64,000 nucleotides of DNA from Prauserella aidingensis (GCF_024171865.1 NZ_JAMTCN010000010.1:81639-145638); one strand, 5' to 3'; shown: positions 20,547 through 29,014, counted from the first letter of the stretch. Program-made: numbers and translations. Notes: a model not told the origin generated them from the letters alone.

Positions 20547-20954
20547 GTGTCCGACATCCCCGAGGTGCTGTTCGTCTGCGTGCACAACGCGGGCCGTTCG
20601 CAGATGGCCGCCGCGTTGCTCGACCACCACGCGGCGGGCCGCGTGACCGTCCGGTCCGCGGGGTCGGCGCCCGCCGAGTCGATCAACCCGGCCGTGCGCG
20701 AGGTGATGGGTGAGCTCGGACTGGACCTGAGCAAGGAGTTCCCGAAGCCGTTGACGACCGAGGCGGTGCAGGCGGCCGACGTGGTGATCACGATGGGCTG
20801 CGGCGACGCCTGCCCGGTGTTCCCCGGTAAGCGTTACCTGGACTGGCAGCTGGCCGACCCCGCGGGCAAGGGGGTCGACGACGTGCGGCCGATCCGCGAC
20901 GACATCGACCGCCGGGTGCAGGCGTTGTTGGCCGAGCTGGTGCCGACGTCGTGA
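20547..20954 (+). CDS. arsC: Arsenate reductase, low-molecular-weight phosphatase fold
   Basis: This 135-residue enzyme reduces arsenate to arsenite for export by ACR3. The nucleophile Cys11 lies in the P-loop CVHNAGR (CX5R), and the general-acid DP is at Asp104-Pro105. Cys85 and Cys89 (MGCGDACPVFPGKRYLDW) could take part in an intramolecular disulfide relay or support coupling to mycothiol/mycoredoxin; in actinobacteria the latter is common, but the sequence alone does not decide it. The GTG start follows AAGGAG, 24 bp after acr3. Confidence 0.93.
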   Translation: MSDIPEVLFVCVHNAGRSQMAAALLDHHAAGRVTVRSAGSAPAESINPAVREVMGELGLDLSKEFPKPLTTEAVQAADVVITMGCGDACPVFPGKRYLDWQLADPAGKGVDDVRPIRDDIDRRVQALLAELVPTS

Positions 20955-21012
20955 CGCCCCGGCGATCCACCGCCGCCGCGGGACACGTGACAGTGGTGAG
21001 GGAGCGTGAGCG

Positions 21013-22089
21013 GTGACCGACACCGTGGTCGTGGTCGGCGGCGGTCAGGCGGGCCTGGCCGCGGGGTACTTCCTGCGCCGGGCCGGGTTGCGGTTCGTCG
21101 TGCTCGACGCGCAGGACGAACCGGGCGGCGCGTGGCGCCGCGGCTGGGACTCGCTGCGGCTGTTCTCCCCTGCCGAGCACAACCCGTTGCCGGGCTGGTG
21201 GATGCCGCGGCAGGACGGGGAGCCGTTCCCCACCGCCGACCACGTCGCGGCGTATCTGCGCGACTACGAGAAGCGCTACGACCTGCCGGTGCGGCGCCCC
21301 GTGCGGGTCCACGGGGTGCGGGACGCGGGACCGCGGCTCGCCGTCGACACCGACCACGGCACCTGGCACGCGTCGTTCGTCGTCAGCGCGACGGGAACCT
21401 GGGAGTCACCGGTGACGCCGGCCGTCCCCGGTGCCGCGGAGTTCGCGGGCGAGCAGCTGCACACCGTGGACTACCGCTCCCCGGAACGGTTCCGCGGCCG
21501 GCGCGTCGTGGTTGTGGGAGGCGGTAACTCGGCGGCGCAGATCCTGGCGGAGGTGTCGACCGTCGCGACGACGACGTGGGTCACGCGCCGACCTCCACGG
21601 TTCATGCCCGACGACGTGGACGGCCGCGTGCTGTTCGACGTCGCCACCCGTCGGGATGCGGCTCGCCGGGCGGGAACCGACGCCGAGAGCGTGTCGGCGC
21701 TGGGGGACATCGTGATGGTTCCGTCGGTCCGCGAGGCCCGCGATCGCGGCGTGCTCCACGCCCGGCCGATGTTCGACCGCCTCACCCGCGACGGTGTGGC
21801 GTGGGACGACACAGATCCGGACGGTGCGGGCGAGGGCTCCACGCAGCCGTGCGACGTGATCGTCTGGTGCACCGGATTCCGGCCCACGCTCGACCACCTG
21901 GCGCCGCTGGAGCTGCCCCTTCGCCGCGGCGTGCCGAAGACGGCAGGCACCCGGTCGGTCGACGAACCGCGGCTGCATCTGCTGGGCTACGGCGACTGGA
22001 CGGGTCCGGCGTCGGCGACGCTGATCGGTGCGAGCCGCACCGCGAAGCCGGCCGTCGCCGACATCGCCGAGCGCCTGCGGACGGAATGA
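21013..22089 (+). CDS. arsO: ArsO-like flavin-dependent monooxygenase
   Basis: This 358-residue FAD/NADPH protein has the dinucleotide motif VVVVGGGQAGLAAGYF at the N-terminus, the ATGTWESP motif of flavin monooxygenases near residue 130, a second Rossmann motif VVVVGGGNSAAQ for NADPH around residue 165, and the closing motif CTGFRPTL. Genes of this family are common members of actinobacterial ars operons and are called arsO; their exact role in arsenic handling is not settled. It is the last gene of the arsR operon, 58 bp after arsC, with GAGGGAG eight bases before the GTG. Confidence 0.82.
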   Translation: MTDTVVVVGGGQAGLAAGYFLRRAGLRFVVLDAQDEPGGAWRRGWDSLRLFSPAEHNPLPGWWMPRQDGEPFPTADHVAAYLRDYEKRYDLPVRRPVRVHGVRDAGPRLAVDTDHGTWHASFVVSATGTWESPVTPAVPGAAEFAGEQLHTVDYRSPERFRGRRVVVVGGGNSAAQILAEVSTVATTTWVTRRPPRFMPDDVDGRVLFDVATRRDAARRAGTDAESVSALGDIVMVPSVREARDRGVLHARPMFDRLTRDGVAWDDTDPDGAGEGSTQPCDVIVWCTGFRPTLDHLAPLELPLRRGVPKTAGTRSVDEPRLHLLGYGDWTGPASATLIGASRTAKPAVADIAERLRTE

Positions 22090-22242
22090 CCCGTACCCGG
22101 TGGATCACCCGCGGAGCAGCCGTCGGCTGACTGTGAGGATTTCGCACGCAGCCAGCCGAGAGGACGAATGGGCACCGTTCCGTACCGTACTGGAGCACTG
22201 TGTGTACGAGGTCTCGGTGGACACCGGCTGCTGACCGGCCTC

Positions 22243-22333
22243 AGACATGCGTAAGGCCAGGGTCCCGGTCTGCCCCGAGTAGCACCTGGCCTTGCGACTC
22301 GCCCCGCACCCGCGGTGCGGAACTCACATGTCT
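22243..22333. ncRNA. Candidate structured RNA (three-helix junction)
   Basis: In the gap behind arsO three complementary pairs are nested: AGACATG (22243-22249) with CATGTCT (22327-22333) as an outer stem; AAGGCCAGG (22253-22261) with CCTGGCCTT (22285-22293); and CCGCACC (22304-22310) with GGTGCGG (22314-22320), loop CGC. Together they would fold as a three-way junction of about 91 bases. I recognise no known riboswitch or small-RNA family and cannot tell which strand is transcribed. The rest of 22090-22414 shows no gene. Confidence 0.3.
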
Positions 22334-22414
22334 CAAGGTACCCCACGCGCTGCGGACGGTCCAGCGTAGGCCGGCGACCCTGCTCGGAGCGCACCGAGGC
22401 GGCGGGTGACGTAC

Positions 22415-22469
22415 CGGCCTGCGGCGGCCTGCCGGGCGTTCGCGCCGCCCGGCAGGCCGCCGCAGGCCG
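22415..22469. terminator. Strong hairpin terminator
   Basis: Two perfect 24-bp arms (22415-22438 and 22446-22469), starting CGGCCTGCGGCGGCC, flank a 7-base loop. It begins three bases behind the flavoprotein stop codon on the minus strand and would also end readthrough from the ars operon. There is no U-run, as usual in actinomycetes. Confidence 0.85.
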
Positions 22470-22472
22470 AGT

Positions 22473-23915
22473 TCAGCGCGCAGCCCGAGCCGGGACGGCA
22501 GTCTCGGTGGTCTCGGCGGGCGCTTCGCAGCAACCGCCTGCCGCCTCGTCCGGCTGCTCCCCCGCATGCCCGTCGGCCTGCAGGTCGGCGAGTCCCGAAC
22601 CGGCACAGACCCCGGTCTCGGGAAGGGTCAGTTCGACCCGGCGGGCGGACTCGGTGTCGCCCGCGAGTTCGGCGGCGATGCTGCGGACCTGTTCGTAGCC
22701 CGTCATCGCGAGGAACGTCGGCGCCCGCCCGTAGCTCTTCATGCCCGCGAGGTACACGCCCGGTTCCGGGTGGGCGAGTTCGGCCGCGCCGTGCGGGTAA
22801 ACCGTGCCGCAGGAGTGCACGTTGGGGTCGATCAGCGGCGCCAGCCGCACGGGAGCCTGCAGTGTGGTGTCCAATTCGAGCCGCACCTCGGACAGCCACG
22901 ACAGGTCGGGCCGGAACCCGGTCAGCGCCACGACCTCGTCGACATCGGACACGCGACGTCCGTCCACAGTGGCCAGGCTGAGCCTGCCGTGATCGTCGCG
23001 TTCGACGACGTCGGTGCGGAAGCCCGTCTCCACGGCGATGCGCCCCGCCTCGACGGCGGCCCGCGCGCGGTCGCCCAGCGCGCCGCGCGCGGGCAACTGG
23101 TCGGCGGCGCCGCCCCCGAAGGTGTCGCCGAGCCGGCCACGCCGCAGCAGCCACGTGATGCGGGTGTCGGGCCGTTCGGCCGCGAGCTCGTCGAACCCGA
23201 TCAGCGCGGTGAGCGCCGAGTGACCGCTGCCCGCGACGACGACGTGCCGTCCGGCGTAGCGCCGCCGCAGCTCCGGGTCGCTCAGGTCCGGCAGGTGGTG
23301 GGTGATCCGGTCGGCGGCGTTGCGTTCGCCTGCTGCGGGGAGCCCGTCGCCGCCCAGCGGGTTGGGCGTGTGCCAGGTTCCGGACGCGTCGATCACCGCC
23401 CGCGCCGTGATCCGCTCCTCGCCGTGCGGCGTCCGCACATGCACGGTGAGCGGTTCCGACTCCCGGCCTGCGTCCACCACGCGGTCCCGCCCGCGGCGTG
23501 CGACCCCGGTGACCTCGGCGTCGACACGCACGCGGTCACCCAGCGCCGCCGCCAGCGGCCGCAGGTAGCCGTCAGACCACTGCGCTGCGGTCGGATACGC
23601 CCAGGTCGGACGCGAATCGGCCGGACACGAGTCGGTCGGGTACGCGTCGGCGTCCGGGTCAGCCCATCCGCGGGCCTCGAGCAGTCGCCGTGCCGCGGGT
23701 GCCACGACTTCGGACCAGCGGGAGAAGAGCCGCACGTGGCCCCATTCGGCCACGGCCGCACCCGCCTGCGGTCCGCGCTCGAGGACGAGCGGCTCGATTC
23801 CCCGCTGCAGCAACTCGGCGGCCGCCGCCAGGCCGACCGGCCCCGCCCCCACCACGACGACCGGATCCTCGTCCCTCCCGGAGGCGTTCCCGTAGCCCTG
23901 CTCGGACACCCTCAT
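22473..23915 (-). CDS. FAD-dependent oxidoreductase of the second ars unit, Cys-containing tail
   Basis: This 480-residue flavoprotein resembles flavin monooxygenases: FAD motif VVVVGAGPVGLAAAAELL (near residue 18), a central dinucleotide motif HVVVAGSGHSALTAL, and ALTGFRPDLSWL near residue 330. Near the C-terminus there are cysteines in ETGVCAGSGLADL and finally EAAGGCCEAPAET, a possible thiol site for trivalent arsenic; that idea is inference. ATG 23915 has GGAAGGG upstream. The gene is divergent from an ArsR-GNAT fusion, with ATCGAT operators between them, so arsenic control is likely. Its reaction is unknown. Confidence 0.8.
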   Translation of the reverse strand: MRVSEQGYGNASGRDEDPVVVVGAGPVGLAAAAELLQRGIEPLVLERGPQAGAAVAEWGHVRLFSRWSEVVAPAARRLLEARGWADPDADAYPTDSCPADSRPTWAYPTAAQWSDGYLRPLAAALGDRVRVDAEVTGVARRGRDRVVDAGRESEPLTVHVRTPHGEERITARAVIDASGTWHTPNPLGGDGLPAAGERNAADRITHHLPDLSDPELRRRYAGRHVVVAGSGHSALTALIGFDELAAERPDTRITWLLRRGRLGDTFGGGAADQLPARGALGDRARAAVEAGRIAVETGFRTDVVERDDHGRLSLATVDGRRVSDVDEVVALTGFRPDLSWLSEVRLELDTTLQAPVRLAPLIDPNVHSCGTVYPHGAAELAHPEPGVYLAGMKSYGRAPTFLAMTGYEQVRSIAAELAGDTESARRVELTLPETGVCAGSGLADLQADGHAGEQPDEAAGGCCEAPAETTETAVPARAAR

Positions 23916-23934
23916 CACCCTTCCACGAGACTTT

Positions 23935-24014
23935 ATCGATGTGTATCGATCGAACTGACGTCGAGAGTATCGACGGCGATCGATGAAGGCAACCATCGAC
24001 GGACATCGATACAC
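23935..24014. promoter_or_regulatory. Cluster of ATCGAT-type operators for the ArsR-GNAT regulator
   Basis: ATCGAT-GTGT-ATCGAT (23935-23950), TCGATG-n8-CATCGA (23980-23999) and ATCGATACAC (24005-24014, the reverse complement of 23941-23950) crowd into the 106 bp between divergent start codons. TACACT at 24009 could be a -10 for the fusion gene, whose ATG would then be close to the transcription start. Confidence 0.6.
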
Positions 24015-24021
24015 TGACGGC

Positions 24022-24861
24022 ATGCCGATCGCGCTGCGCCAAGCCCAGGTCCTGCCCACCGCGGACGCGAGCACGTACGCGGAGTGGTTCTCGTGCCTCG
24101 CCGAGCCGGTTCGGGTGCGGCTGCTCCACGCGGTCGCCACCAGCCCGAAGGGCATCACGGTGGGGGCACTCACCGAGCTGCTCGGGACCAGCCAGTCGAC
24201 GTGTTCGTTCCACGTGCGCAAACTCGCCGACGTGGGGTTCGTCGAGACCCACAAGGAGGGCACGAGCACGGTCGTCACCGTCAACGAGGCGTGCTGCAGC
24301 GGACTCCCCCACGCCGCAGACGCCGTCATGGGCGCACTCGGTCCGCGGCCGTGTTGCCCGGAGGACCTGCCCACCAACGTCACCGTGCGCGCGCTGCACG
24401 ACGAGGACTGGCCCGCGGTGCGGCGGATCTACGGCGAGGGCATCGCCTCCGGCATCGCGACGTTCGAGACGGACGTGCCGGACGCGGGACGCCTCGACGC
24501 CACGTGGCTGCCGGACCATCGCTGGGTCGCCGAACTGGACGGCGAGGTCGTCGGCTGGACCGCCGCGACACCGGCGTCGTCGCGGGAGTGCTACTCCGGC
24601 GTCGCGGAGACGTCCGTCTACATCGGAGAGGAACACCGCGGCCGCGGCATCGGAAAGGCGTTGCTGCACAAGCAGGTCATGGCGGCGGACGACGCCGGCC
24701 TGTGGACCTTGCAGACGTCGATCTTCACGCTGAACCGCGCGAGCATCGCCCTTCACCACGCGGCGGGCTACCGCACCGTGGGCGTGCGCGAACGCATCGC
24801 CCGCCGCGACGGCCGGTGGCACGACACGGTCTTCCTGGAGCGCCGCTCACCGGTGAACTGA
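24022..24861 (+). CDS. ArsR-type regulator fused to a GNAT acetyltransferase (ArsN/PAT-like)
   Basis: This 279-residue two-domain protein starts with an ArsR winged helix (about residues 20-90; EWFSCLAEPVRVRLLHAV, recognition helix SQSTCSFHVRKLADVG). Cys25, Cys61, the pair Cys91-92 and the pair Cys111-112 are candidate arsenic ligands. From about residue 118 there is a complete GNAT domain with acetyl-CoA motif EEHRGRGIGKALL and the IYGEGIASGIATFET and RDGRWHDTVFLERRS blocks typical of phosphinothricin/arsinothricin acetyltransferases (PAT, ArsN1). An ATG at 23983 is in frame but overlaps an operator, so I prefer 24022, probably leaderless. It would couple sensing to detoxification of an organoarsenical such as arsinothricin; the substrate is inferred. 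Confidence 0.87.
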   Translation: MPIALRQAQVLPTADASTYAEWFSCLAEPVRVRLLHAVATSPKGITVGALTELLGTSQSTCSFHVRKLADVGFVETHKEGTSTVVTVNEACCSGLPHAADAVMGALGPRPCCPEDLPTNVTVRALHDEDWPAVRRIYGEGIASGIATFETDVPDAGRLDATWLPDHRWVAELDGEVVGWTAATPASSRECYSGVAETSVYIGEEHRGRGIGKALLHKQVMAADDAGLWTLQTSIFTLNRASIALHHAAGYRTVGVRERIARRDGRWHDTVFLERRSPVN

Positions 24862-24881
24862 ACCGGTGGCGGCCGGGGGGG

Positions 24882-25775
24882 TCAGCCTCGGTCGAGGAAC
24901 GGCGCCACGGCCTCGGCGAGGGCATCCACCTGGTCGAGACGCGGCAGGGTGGGCGTCAACGTGACCTCGGTGAAGCCGGCGCGGCGATGGGTTTCGACGG
25001 CCTCGCTCACCTCGTCGGCGCTGCGGACGACGTCGCGCCCGATCGCGTCCGCACGTTCGCGTCCGAAGAACGAGTAGTACCCGGAGAGGTTGCGGTACGC
25101 CTCGGTCCGTTCGACGTCGGCGCCCTCCGCACCGTCGCCGAGTCCGAAGTAGACCAGAGCCGCGAAGCGCGGGGATCCGTCGCGACCGGCGTCGGCCCAG
25201 GCGTCGCGGATCCGTTCCAGGACCGGCAGATTGCGGTCGACGCCGCCGGTCGCGCCGGTCCAGCCGTCGCCCCAGCGCACGGTGCGGCGCACCATCGCGT
25301 CACTGTGCCCGCCGAACAACAACCCCGGCCGGGACGGTGGTGTGGGCCCGATCCGCTGTCCGTCGAGCACCTCCTGCCCAGCCCATGCGCCGTGGAGCAG
25401 TTCGACCTGCCGGTCCAACGTCGCACCCCGCCGGTGGAAGTCGGCGCCCACCGCGTCGTAGTCGGACGCGCGTGCCCCGAGGCCGACACCGAGGGTGAAC
25501 CGATCACCCGCGAACGCACCGAGGGTCGTCGCGGCCTTCGCGAGCAGGGCTTCCGGCATCAACGGGGCGAGCAGCACGTTGCTCTGCACCCCGATCCGGT
25601 TCGTCGCGCCCGCCACGGTCGCCAGGCTGACGAGCGAGTCGAACGACGGGTACGTCAGCCGTCCGATCGTCGACACGAAGGCGAAGCCGCGTTCCTCCGC
25701 CCGGCGTGCCCAGTCGAGCATCAGCGGCCCGGTCACCCCGGGAAGAACGTTGGGCAGGCCGATTCCGATGCGCAT
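24882..25775 (-). CDS. LLM-class flavin/F420-dependent oxidoreductase
   Basis: This 297-residue protein has the luciferase-like TIM-barrel pattern: MRIGIGLPN at the start, DWARRAEERGFAFVSTIGRL, the strand RIGVQSNVLL, and GDRFTLGVGLGARASDYDAVG, the block preceding the cofactor site. Such enzymes use FMN or coenzyme F420; the two cannot be separated from sequence by eye. The start is the ATG at 25775; the frame runs seven codons further. It is tail-to-tail with the ArsR-GNAT gene and 105 bp behind prfC on the same strand. The substrate is unknown. Confidence 0.82.
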   Translation of the reverse strand: MRIGIGLPNVLPGVTGPLMLDWARRAEERGFAFVSTIGRLTYPSFDSLVSLATVAGATNRIGVQSNVLLAPLMPEALLAKAATTLGAFAGDRFTLGVGLGARASDYDAVGADFHRRGATLDRQVELLHGAWAGQEVLDGQRIGPTPPSRPGLLFGGHSDAMVRRTVRWGDGWTGATGGVDRNLPVLERIRDAWADAGRDGSPRFAALVYFGLGDGAEGADVERTEAYRNLSGYYSFFGRERADAIGRDVVRSADEVSEAVETHRRAGFTEVTLTPTLPRLDQVDALAEAVAPFLDRG

Positions 25776-25880
25776 TCCACTACCGTCACACGTCACGTCC
25801 GGCCGTCCTGCCCGGACATCACAGGAGGTCCGGAACGTGGTGTCGACCGCACGCCTCGTCGACCGGAGCCGGTTCGCGCG

Positions 25881-27497
25881 TCAGTCCCCTTCGGCGAGCA
25901 GCGACTCCAGTGCGAGGTCGGGGTGCTGACGCAGCATCACGCGCATCGACATCTCGTCCTCGAACAGGGCCAGCTCGGTGCCGTCGGCGCGGTCGAGGAC
26001 CTCGCTGCGCCTGCCCGCGTCGACGATGCTGCGCTGCGACGAGTCGCCGAGTTTCCGCACGGCGCTGTAGGGCAGCCGGTCCAGGACAGCCGGGCACGAG
26101 AACTCGTGCTCGAGTCGATGTGAGGCGACCTCGAACTGCATCGGCCCCACCGCAGCGAACACGGGCGAGGCATCGCCGCGCAGATCGGACCGGAGCAACT
26201 GCACCACACCCTCCGCCGCGAGCTGATCCACACCCTTGCGGAACTGTTTCGACCGGCTCAGGTCCGCGGGCTGGGCGACGGCGAAGTGCGCGGGCGCGAA
26301 CTGCGGCAGCCCGGGGAACCGCACCGCGGGTTTGCCCGAGTACAGGGTGTCGCCGACCCGCAGCGCCGTGGCGTTGACGAGCCCGATCACATCGCCCGGA
26401 TACGCCGTATCCATTGTGGACCGTTGTTGACCGAAGACCTGTTGGACGTACTTCGTCGCGAACGGGCGTTTCGTCGTGGCGTTGGTGACGACCATGCCGC
26501 GCTCGAACACGCCCGAGCACACGCGCGCGAACGCCACCTGGTCGCGGTGGGCCGGGTCCATGCCGGTCTGCACCTTGAACACGAACGCGGAGAACTCGGC
26601 ATCGAGCGGACGCGGCACACCGTCGACGTCCGAGCGTGGTTCCGGCGCGGGGGCGAGGTCGATGAGCAGGTCCAGCAGCCGGCGGACGCCGAAGTTCAGC
26701 ACGGCGGCGCCGAAGAGCACGGGTGTTGCGGAGGCGTCCTCGTACCGCGCGGCGTCGAATTCGCCGTCGGACGAGGTCAGCAGCTCGGCCTCCTCGACGG
26801 CCCGCGTCCAGTCCTCCCCCACCTCGGCCTCGGCGTCATCCGGGCTCATGCGGTACTCGGGAGCCACCGTCGCGCCACCCGCGGTGCGTTCGTAGCACAC
26901 GAACGCACCGTCGTCGAGGTCGACGACACCGCGGAACTGCCCTGCCACACCGACGGGCCAGGTCAGTGGCATCGGCTGGAGGTCGATGCGCTCGACCAGC
27001 TCGTCGCACAGTTCCAGCGCGTCACGACCCGGCCGGTCCCACTTGTTGATGAACGTCAGCACCGGAATGCCCCGGTGCCGGCAGACGTCGAACAGCTTCA
27101 ACGTCTGCGGCTCGAGCCCCTTGGCGGCGTCCAGCAGCATCACCGCCGAGTCGACGGCCGACAGCACGCGGTACGTGTCTTCGGAGAAGTCCGCGTGCCC
27201 CGGCGTGTCCAGCAGGTTGATGACGCAGTCGCGGTACTCGAACTGCAGCGCCGCCGACGTGATCGAGATGCCGCGCGCCTGCTCCATCGACATCCAGTCC
27301 GACACGACACCACGACGGCCGGCTTTCCCGTGTACGGCGCCCGCCTCGGAGATCACGCGTGCGTGCAGGGCCAGCGCCTCGGTCAGCGTCGACTTACCGG
27401 CGTCGGGATGGCTGATGACGGCGAACGACCGCCTGCGCCGCGCCTCGTGCGGTACGTCGCGGTCCCCGTCCGTGGCTGTCACGCGCGCCTCCATCAT
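25881..27497 (-). CDS. prfC: Peptide chain release factor 3
   Basis: This 538-residue GTPase of the translation-factor family recycles RF1/RF2 from the ribosome after termination. The G domain shows G1 SHPDAGKST, the switch region with GRRGVVSDWMSMEQARGISI, G3 LLDTPGHADFSEDTYR and G4 NKWDRPG. Domains II and III follow with the RF3-specific end. Length is normal. The tandem start MMEAR is used. A motif of the presumed MerR regulon lies 26-43 bp upstream, but its -10 points away from prfC, towards the gene at 27646. Confidence 0.95.
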   Translation of the reverse strand: MMEARVTATDGDRDVPHEARRRRSFAVISHPDAGKSTLTEALALHARVISEAGAVHGKAGRRGVVSDWMSMEQARGISITSAALQFEYRDCVINLLDTPGHADFSEDTYRVLSAVDSAVMLLDAAKGLEPQTLKLFDVCRHRGIPVLTFINKWDRPGRDALELCDELVERIDLQPMPLTWPVGVAGQFRGVVDLDDGAFVCYERTAGGATVAPEYRMSPDDAEAEVGEDWTRAVEEAELLTSSDGEFDAARYEDASATPVLFGAAVLNFGVRRLLDLLIDLAPAPEPRSDVDGVPRPLDAEFSAFVFKVQTGMDPAHRDQVAFARVCSGVFERGMVVTNATTKRPFATKYVQQVFGQQRSTMDTAYPGDVIGLVNATALRVGDTLYSGKPAVRFPGLPQFAPAHFAVAQPADLSRSKQFRKGVDQLAAEGVVQLLRSDLRGDASPVFAAVGPMQFEVASHRLEHEFSCPAVLDRLPYSAVRKLGDSSQRSIVDAGRRSEVLDRADGTELALFEDEMSMRVMLRQHPDLALESLLAEGD

Positions 27498-27526
27498 CGT
27501 TCGACACCGACACCTTCAACCCTACC

Positions 27527-27544
27527 CTTACGTTAGGGTATGTT
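27527..27544 (+). promoter_or_regulatory. MerR-regulon motif, site A
   Basis: CTTACGTTAGGGTA (27527-27540) ends in the -10-like hexamer TATGTT (27539-27544). It lies within an 18-bp near-palindrome, TACCCTTACGTTAGGGTA (27523-27540). A -35-like TTCAAC sits 18 bp upstream of the hexamer. The promoter points right, towards the unknown gene at 27646. Confidence 0.55.
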
Positions 27545-27645
27545 TTGACGGGTGGCAGTGGCCCGACGAGAAACGGACGGCTTGCCGGGCCACGGCCACC
27601 TCCAACCACGTCCATGCGAGCGCGAACGGAGCAGAGTGCGGGATC

Positions 27646-28530
27646 GTGAACACAGCGGCAATGTCCGCTGACCACGGCCGGGGCGACTCGAAGGGACACC
27701 GGAGCTGTCCCGGCCCCGAGCCGGATCGACTCCTGCGAGGACTGCTGACCGCCGTCGCCGCCCTGCTACCCCACGGAGGACCGGCGCGGGATTTCCCACC
27801 TCCGGTCACACTCGCCGCCGGCGACCTCGTAGCACTGCACGACGGCACCGCACTGCACCATGACACCGCACTGCACCATGACACCGCGCCGAGCACCGTT
27901 GCGGCGCAGCCGATGATCGAATCCCTCCTGGCTGATCACGGCGTGCAGGTCGAAACGGTCACGTCGGGACACGCGAAAGCCGCACAGCACGGCCCGGACA
28001 CGCGACTCGTCGTCGCGACCCACCGCTCGGCGGCCCGCGACGCACAGCGGTGCGCGTTCGCGCGAGACGTGCCCGTCCTGCTTCCCGGCTTCGTCGCCGC
28101 ATCGGCGAACCGGGTCAACAGCTGCCTACGTCCGACCCCCACCGTCATGCTCCAGGGCGCGGACGCCGCCACCCATGCCGTCACCACGCCCGTGTTCGAG
28201 ATGGCACACCTGCCCGGACCGCTCCGCCGCCGAGCTCCCTCCGGTGACGAACGCGACTGCACTCACCTGTTCGTACGACCGTGCTCCTACGGTGTTCTCA
28301 CCGGTGCCGCCGAGGGGCCGGTCGACACGATCACCGCCACCCCGGAGACGCAGTTCGTGTACCTGCAGGCCGCGGCTACCGCCGCCGTCGACGACCGCCG
28401 AATCACGCTGCCGCCGGGGCGATACCGCATCGCACCGGCCGAACGGCCGCTGTATCACCTGCACACCCATGCGGCCCGCAAGCAGGAAGCGCACACCACC
28501 ACTGCGGTGACACGGGAACGGGGTCCGTAG
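27646..28530 (+). CDS. Unknown protein with His/Asp-rich repeat
   Basis: This is a predicted protein of 294 residues from GTG 27646, or 289 from ATG 27661; neither start has a clear ribosome site. I do not recognise the family. Near residue 65 there is a short in-frame duplication (LHDGTALHHDTALHHDTAP, 18-bp DNA units) rich in His and Asp. The rest has blocks such as MLQGADAATHAVTTPVFEMAHLPG and HLFVRPCSYGVLTG. There are no obvious membrane segments. It is convergent with merR; both stop codons lie in one 16-bp palindrome. Site A of the shared motif upstream suggests control by that MerR protein. Confidence 0.6.
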   Translation: MNTAAMSADHGRGDSKGHRSCPGPEPDRLLRGLLTAVAALLPHGGPARDFPPPVTLAAGDLVALHDGTALHHDTALHHDTAPSTVAAQPMIESLLADHGVQVETVTSGHAKAAQHGPDTRLVVATHRSAARDAQRCAFARDVPVLLPGFVAASANRVNSCLRPTPTVMLQGADAATHAVTTPVFEMAHLPGPLRRRAPSGDERDCTHLFVRPCSYGVLTGAAEGPVDTITATPETQFVYLQAAATAAVDDRRITLPPGRYRIAPAERPLYHLHTHAARKQEAHTTTAVTRERGP

Positions 28531-28541
28531 CGGCCGCTACG
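28526..28541. terminator. 16-bp palindrome spanning two convergent stop codons
   Basis: CGTAGCGGCCGCTACG is perfectly self-complementary and contains the TAG of the unknown gene and the TAG of merR on the other strand. It may act as a short bidirectional terminator, although the stem is brief. Confidence 0.4.
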
Positions 28542-28920
28542 AGCGCGAGCGCGCGAGTTCGTCCAGCCGCTCCCGAAGCATGCCGGCGAACTCCTCGGCA
28601 TTGCTCAGCCGTGACCGCAGCTCCGCGCACCGCTGCTCGGCGATCCCGGCGAACTCGCGCAGCCTGGCCTCCGGATCCTGGTCGCCAGGCGCCGCGTCGA
28701 GGATGGCGAGCAGTTCGCGCATCTCGTCGAGCTGGAACCCGAGGGGCTTCATGCGCATGATCAGCAGCAGCCGGTCCACGTCGGGTTCGTTGTACAGCCG
28801 GAAGCCGCCCTGGCTGCGGGCGCTGGGCACGACGAGGCCGACCTCCTCGTAGTAACGGATGGTGCGCAGCGACAGCCCCGTGCGCTCGGCCACCTCGCCG
28901 ATCTGCATGTGTTCGGCCAC
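28537..28920 (-). CDS. MerR-family regulator
   Basis: This 127-residue activator-type regulator has an N-terminal MerR winged helix (MQIGEVAERTGLSLRTIRYYEEVGLV, then GGFRLYNEPDVDRLLLIMRMKPLGF) and a coiled-coil dimerisation helix (about residues 80-120). There is a single Cys and no metal-binding loop of the CueR/ZntR type, and no iron-sulfur motif of SoxR, so the signal is not a classical metal or redox one. I use the GTG at 28920; ATG 28908 is possible. Upstream lies site B of a motif shared with three other promoters, pointing at merR itself, which suggests autoregulation. Confidence 0.88.
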   Translation of the reverse strand: MAEHMQIGEVAERTGLSLRTIRYYEEVGLVVPSARSQGGFRLYNEPDVDRLLLIMRMKPLGFQLDEMRELLAILDAAPGDQDPEARLREFAGIAEQRCAELRSRLSNAEEFAGMLRERLDELARSRS

Positions 28921-28996
28921 ACCACACCCCTTCCTCGACAAGGCTCCGACCGTAACCGGCTCGGGCTCCGCCCACACGAACGACAGCGTCCCCACG

Positions 28997-29014
28997 AGAT
29001 TACCGTTACGTAAG
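28997..29014 (-). promoter_or_regulatory. MerR-regulon motif, site B
   Basis: Read on the minus strand, CTTACGTAACGGTA (29014 down to 29001) runs into the -10-like TAATCT (29002 down to 28997), the same 12-base offset as at sites A and C. No normal -35 is seen at 17 bp. It points towards merR, about 70 bp before the start. Confidence 0.6.

Noticed and set aside
26986..27645. Upstream extension of the unknown gene to 26986
   Set aside because: This stretch is antisense to the start of prfC, which is certain, and contains the divergent promoter.
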